DNA of 64,000 nt from Linnemannia hyalina. Lineage: Eukaryota; Mortierellomycota; Mortierellomycetes; Mortierellales; Mortierellaceae. The DNA lies in NCBI GenBank assembly GCA_019671135.1, contig JAHRHY010000023.1:744001-808000 (forward strand). The letters run 5' to 3'. Under the pieces are notes generated by a model. The model searched no databases. It was not told the origin of the DNA and worked only from the letters and a program-made list of their open reading frames with translations. Below are positions 59,470 to 64,000 of the stretch, piece after piece. The position numbers were made by a program, and so were the translations under genes. Numbering within the stretch: the first letter of the stretch is position 1; the number at the start of each line of letters is the position of its first letter.

Positions 59470-61173
59470 ATGTCGCTAACAAAAGAATCTATTGTAAATA
59501 CAGCTTTCAACGAAGTTTCCCACTTGCTGTCAAATGTGGGTAGCCTAAAGTCTGCTCCACCTGGAAGTATAGAGAGAAAAGGGTTTACTAAGTTTTCGAA
59601 GCTCTTCTGCGATTCCATCATCTTTTGGGGTATATATAATTTTGCTGACAATTCCACTAAAGGTACGGCAATTGGAAAGTACATTGCGGAACTGCGCGAT
59701 GCATTTAACCACATGGATTTAGATGTGGAATCCGTAAAGTTTTTGGATGCTAGGGCTGTTAAAATGGATGACAACTATTTTTCTGCACGCATGGTCAAAC
59801 GCCATAGAAGGCTGTTTGTTGGAAAGGAATACCAGCATGGCTTTATTACCATTAAGATTTCTCTAGATTTTTCACGAGCTAAGATTGTTGTGCCAATTTT
59901 GGACGGCATGTTGCCTATCTTGAACGAGAGTGGCATTGCTTTACATGACATAGACTTCGCCTATGATTGTACGCGTATTACCACACGGTTTTATGTAGAG
60001 AAATTACTAAAAGAAGGTAATAATACGGAAATTGTAGATGATTTAGGAAGAGTTGGACATCATTGCATTTCATGGAGAAGTTTAGAAGATGATAGAAAGA
60101 ATATCCGATATAAGGTGTATAACAAATTTGTTCAGATTTTGGAAAGTGCCGAGGTGCGAAAGAGCCTTGGTTCACGTTTGGAGGATTTGGTGGAGAAAGA
60201 AACAGCATTTGGACGACGAGTTAAAAAATATAAAAAGCATGGTTATAGTCGTATCGAGCTGACGTTTGAAGGTTCATCTTTGAGATCTCTTCAGTCATAT
60301 CAAGACGAAATGGACGAGACAAAGAATCTCTTGAAGAAATGTAAAACATTTAAATGTTCCTTTGAGATGCAGTGGGAGGAACGTGCAAAATGCATTACCT
60401 CGATGGTGGCTGTACATTTTCCACATGAGAAACTGTTTGCTTATTGTCACTGGTGGAATTCGGTAACCTCTAAGAAGTATGGATATATGTGGCAAAACTT
60501 TAAGAACCCCGAGCTTATTACACTTTTGCTGGCTAACTATTCCTTTAACGATAGACCTATATACTTTGTGGAAGGACATGTAGAAGAGGTAAATGGGAAA
60601 GAGAAAGTTATTTTGGGCGAAATAAGGACATTTAAGCGCGAGCCTGGATGTACTGCCATCACGCTAGTTGCTGGCTCGCAAAAAGGAATGTTTCCTTCAA
60701 GGGATGCATCTCCTAATGTCATTCGTAAATTTAGCAAAGTTGGAATTGTGGAAGTTGACAACATCTCTATTGCCTGGCCAAAGCGTGTTCATAACAGGTA
60801 TAGTGCCCCACTTGCAGATATCTTCGAATATGATGAAAATACAGTAGACACAAATGTATTACATCTGAAAACTATTCATGTTTCGATGTATACTGCAGCC
60901 CACCAAATTTTAGAGCCTGATGAAGAGTATACCATTGTGGCGGCCGGTCTCAAAGAATTTCGTTCTGAACGTCGTTGGCATTTTATTACAGCATGTGGCA
61001 TAAAGGTGCGCGAAGGAAAATCGTTGGCAAAGATTTGGAGACCATGGCGTGTGGAGCATCTTCAAGGTCTACAGAGAATTGGTAGTGTGCAAGGTGTGCC
61101 GTTCATGACATTTCGAGCGATTAGAGTGGTTAATTCACATAATATACTTGATATGAAGTGCGAGCGCGTTTGA
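59470..61173 (+). CDS. R, copy R9, type I, 567 aa
   Basis: Begins MSLTKESIVN (P3L) with the type I front. Variants: VKISLDFS, DEMDETKN, DENTVDT, VQGVPF. The longer open frame to 59353 overlaps S and is not used. Confidence 0.85.
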   Translation: MSLTKESIVNTAFNEVSHLLSNVGSLKSAPPGSIERKGFTKFSKLFCDSIIFWGIYNFADNSTKGTAIGKYIAELRDAFNHMDLDVESVKFLDARAVKMDDNYFSARMVKRHRRLFVGKEYQHGFITIKISLDFSRAKIVVPILDGMLPILNESGIALHDIDFAYDCTRITTRFYVEKLLKEGNNTEIVDDLGRVGHHCISWRSLEDDRKNIRYKVYNKFVQILESAEVRKSLGSRLEDLVEKETAFGRRVKKYKKHGYSRIELTFEGSSLRSLQSYQDEMDETKNLLKKCKTFKCSFEMQWEERAKCITSMVAVHFPHEKLFAYCHWWNSVTSKKYGYMWQNFKNPELITLLLANYSFNDRPIYFVEGHVEEVNGKEKVILGEIRTFKREPGCTAITLVAGSQKGMFPSRDASPNVIRKFSKVGIVEVDNISIAWPKRVHNRYSAPLADIFEYDENTVDTNVLHLKTIHVSMYTAAHQILEPDEEYTIVAAGLKEFRSERRWHFITACGIKVREGKSLAKIWRPWRVEHLQGLQRIGSVQGVPFMTFRAIRVVNSHNILDMKCERV

Positions 61174-61208
61174 GAGGTTTTTAAAAACTTTGGAAAGACT
61201 TTTGTTAA

Positions 61209-62003
61209 TTATAGACTGGTATTATCATCTTCGTGGTTTGACATTTCCTCGTCATCATCCTTATTTGACGTTTGTTCATCATCATCATCTGAAGCAACAT
61301 CTATTCCTACAAATTTCTCTTGCATTCTTTGTAACTCAAGACCATTTTCCAGTTTGTTTTGTACTGTAACGGTTTGTGTTAACTCTGGGACAAGTTGCCT
61401 TTCTCGTGGATAATCTACTCCTTCTTCCATCCATCCACGATGATGTGGCTGCTCTTCGATGTCCACTGCTTTAACAAAGTTGCGAATATTTAGCAACAGA
61501 AGACAAAGGCGGAATGTAAGATTAAACTCCTTTTTGGATCCAACTCGAACAATCTCCTTGTTATTAAACTTGGCGAATGTTTTCATGAGATCACCAAAGA
61601 CAGCCTCTGACGTAGATCGAAATCCACCAAACATAGCATTAAAGTTGGATTCCTCTTCGTGGAGTTGCTGTAGTCGTTTCTTACGGATGGGAAAACAGAA
61701 GTTACGCTCGTCCAACTTTTCTTTTTCCACAATATCGCCAATGTATTGTGTATATCCTCCATCGAGAGCAATACAGTCCATGTTGTTGATCTTCTTACCA
61801 ATGCCCATCTCTTGTAACATTTTCCCATCGTTGTTATCACGACATGACGCTGATTTGGATACAAAGAGAACCATTCCATTGGCATCAATGGCCACTTGCG
61901 TTCTCAAACCCGATTTCTTTAGCTTATAAGAATACATTGCTGCTTTATCTTCCCCATATGTTGCTCGAGAGTCATGACCATCCAAGTAGAGAGTTACATG
62001 CTT
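61209..62003 (-). pseudogene. DDE-A, copy A9, residues 163-426
   Basis: Retains the triad region from KHVTLYLDGH but lacks 162 N-terminal codons; the outer end of T15 (GGGAATCG) joins at 62004. Confidence 0.9.
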
Positions 62004-62745
62004 GGGAATCGTCTTGGGTCGAAATAGATGAATATGTTATGGAATACCAATGGAGGTTGCAAGAATTTGTACAGACAATTATGGAAGGAGTTTTTAAAAA
62101 GATAACAAATACATCTATAAAGGAGGCCATCCATGTTCGGCTCCACCAACCATAGACTACAGTATAAAAATATCTGTCAACACCTATTAAAACAGTGTGT
62201 TCCTTGAGAGTACAACAAATCTCATCAGCTTTTTCCTTCCACCAGTCTCCATTTTCTACATTCACCACCACTACTTTGTAACATCATCTACTTTAGCTGA
62301 GAAAGCCTTGGACATGATCATCTCATATTGGAAAGGAAATTACACTCTGTAATATCCAGGATCCAATATGAGATGATCATGTCCAAGGCTTTCTCAGCTA
62401 AAGTAGATGATGTTACAAAGTAGTGGTGGTGAATGTAGAAAATGGAGACTGGTGGAAGGAAAAAGCTGATGAGATTTGTTGTACTCTCAAGGAACACACT
62501 GTTTTAATAGGTGTTGACAGATATTTTTATACTGTAGTCTATGGTTGGTGGAGCCGAACATGGATGGCCTCCAAAGAGTACATATACAAAAGCAAAAGAA
62601 TCCAAATGGACATAGTTATCTAGCAGTATTACAAGAGCAAAACGTAAGGAGAGAGTATCAACATAAACATATTTTACATATCGGTAATCGGGCAGGACAA
62701 AAAGGTTGGAGCGCTTTTTTTTGGGCGAGGGAGTACACCTGTTTT
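62004..62745 (-). repeat. T unit T15, interrupted by the fold-back MITE
   Basis: The A-type T is split between CTATAAA and AAAGAGTAC. Removing 62122-62572 and one AAA restores 278-bp-class T sequence. Confidence 0.9.
62122..62572. mobile_element. 451-bp fold-back MITE, copy 2
   Basis: Same arms as 3451-3901 with the loop in the reverse orientation. Clean AAA target duplication at 62119-62121 and 62573-62575, so this is a genuine insertion with the same 3-bp signature as the DDE-B/P element. Confidence 0.93.
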
Positions 62746-62952
62746 CTCGTCTTTTGTTAAGCTATGCCCACCATTTTAAAACACCTACGTTCATATAACA
62801 TATATAGCATTTATACGTGTGTCCACGGTGAATCTCATGCATATACAGCATGATGATAATGGTACCAGCTTGGTTGACAGTACATGAATTCCCTGGGAAT
62901 AATTCCCATAATACTACTTATGGAAGGTATATATATTGCACATTTTAAAAGT

Positions 62953-63006
62953 TTATTCCGATAGCTCGACAACATTGGCTGTATCTAATTCTTCCTCTTG
63001 ATTTAC
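62953..63006 (-). pseudogene. Z, C-terminal remnant
   Basis: Last 17 codons (VNQEEELDTANVVELSE) and stop; cut by the 495-bp repeat at 63007. The usual downstream GGGAAT cluster is present at about 62888-62908. Confidence 0.88.
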
Positions 63007-63501
63007 GCGGCCCCTTCATGTGCAGAGGATATAAAAAGGCATATAAAAAATATCCAAAGCCCAAGGAACGGAGTGTTTACTTCCATAACTGACATATCTC
63101 TTCATAGTGGGCAACAGAACACAGAATAAAATAGCAATAGATAGCACATGTTTTTTTAAAATGTAATCTCTCCCCTGTATTTCGCCCCAAAGATACAGTT
63201 GAGAGTACAAGTGCTTTAGATGATGACATACAAGAACTACTCTGGCGAATCTTGCAGTGAGGGTTACAGGTTAATAGTAGATGGACATATTCAAGAGTGT
63301 GGTGTGCGAAAAATAAGAAGACTTTGTTGTTTGGAGAATAGGTTGGTGTTTAGTAGGATAGTTGAACAAAAAATGTTACAATGGTTGTCTTATATGCTTG
63401 GTATCATATATACATTCTCATCCCATAGTCGCTATGGATATTGTCGAGATCTACAGAGATGTAACAATCACCATATGATAACTTGGACCTGAAAGGCCTC
63501 C
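63007..63501 (+). repeat. 495-bp terminal-repeat element, copy f (subfamily 2)
   Basis: Closest to copy a, and with the same right flank TAGGTGAATG. The left flank TAC does not match TAG on the right, so no target duplication. Probably the left end of another subfamily 2 element whose rest is replaced by gypsy at 63546. Confidence 0.85.
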
Positions 63502-63545
63502 TAGGTGAATGTTTTAAAAAAATATGGGTAATGCAATAATGGTGA

Positions 63546-63812
63546 TGTCACGAGACAAGAGCTTGCTCTTGTGACTTCGCCCTAACGAGTATAAAAGGGC
63601 CTTAGATAGCAAATCTATAGCTCTTTACTTGGTATCGCCAATACAACATACTCTTTAACCTATTCCTTATACTCATTTCTTAGTCCTTGATCAAGGTTCT
63701 CTTTATCTACTTCATTCTATTGCTTGGTCTGCTTTCTTGACAATACCAAGTCATACACCTAAAGAACCTTGGATCAAACTTTGTCTGTTTTCTATTGATA
63801 TACTTCAGCGCT

Positions 63813-63845
<33 letters not shown>

Positions 63846-64000
63846 CCTTTTCCACAACAAAACCAAACCCTATCTTCTTCAAGTTCTTTCCTCTTTTACT
63901 ACCATCTTCCGTACACAACCCACAACCCTCAGAAACTACAACAACTCTTCACTTTCCGTATCAACTACAATGCTACCCGATAGTGAGATCCTTACAGCCA
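63546..64000 (+). mobile_element. Second gypsy copy: LTR, primer site, leader, start of gag
   Basis: LTR 63546-63742, primer site ATACCAAGT at 63743-63751, 31-base poly(A) at 63814-63844, and gag ATG at 63970 (MLPDSEILTA). Same family as 6559. It continues beyond the window. Confidence 0.93.

Noticed and set aside
1..64000. Host genes, tRNA, rRNA
   Set aside because: Both strands were read for tRNA-like and rRNA-like sequence and for host protein families; nothing supportable was seen.

Overview
The window looks like nuclear DNA of a fungus, probably an early-diverging lineage, and it is made almost entirely of mobile DNA nested in mobile DNA. The host call is inference. It rests on a chromodomain-bearing Ty3/gypsy element with apparent Tf1/sushi-type self-priming, intronless AT-rich transposon genes, and the absence of bacterial operon features. 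I see no host housekeeping gene, tRNA, rRNA or CRISPR.

Layout. 1-6558: a frameshifted DDE gene, a 133-bp tandem array, a 451-bp fold-back element, and two fragments of a modular Cys/His-rich protein (P) flanking a 495-bp repeat. 6559-17659: a gypsy chromovirus whose pol is split by a 5,485-bp element (8667-14151) that carries a DDE transposase (DDE-B) and P between two direct 495-bp repeats. 17660-63006: about nine copies or fragments of another transposon, here called the R/DDE-A element. Each full copy encodes Z (130 aa, zinc finger plus coiled coil), S (90 aa, unknown), R (567 aa, with motifs like Rep_trans/gene-II type rolling-circle initiators) and DDE-A (426 aa, PIF/Harbinger-like). 46310-51807: a second copy of the DDE-B/P element, sitting inside an R gene. 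63007-64000: another 495-bp repeat and the start of a second gypsy copy.

The most informative R/DDE-A copy is 23815-28640. It has 319-bp inverted terminal repeats beginning GGGAATCG and the same trinucleotide ATT on both sides. Z and S are divergent from a shared promoter. S and R are co-oriented 45 bp apart. R and DDE-A converge on a TTTTTAAAAA palindrome. From 28776 to 43187 the element forms a head-to-tail array with an exact 4,436-bp period, joined by 278-bp terminal-repeat units (T) with or without a 135-bp spacer.

The DDE-B/P elements are the best-proven insertions. Removing each one plus a single 3-bp duplication (TAC in pol, AAA in R) restores the target sequence. Their 495-bp end repeats each carry both imperfect terminal inverted repeats, so the architecture resembles a bacterial composite transposon.

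Main candidate for something undescribed: a eukaryotic cut-and-paste transposon that also encodes a Rep-like protein and forms tandem arrays, next to a related DDE element carrying a modular cargo protein. The family assignments are from motif recognition only. The copies are so similar that assembly of the array should be confirmed.
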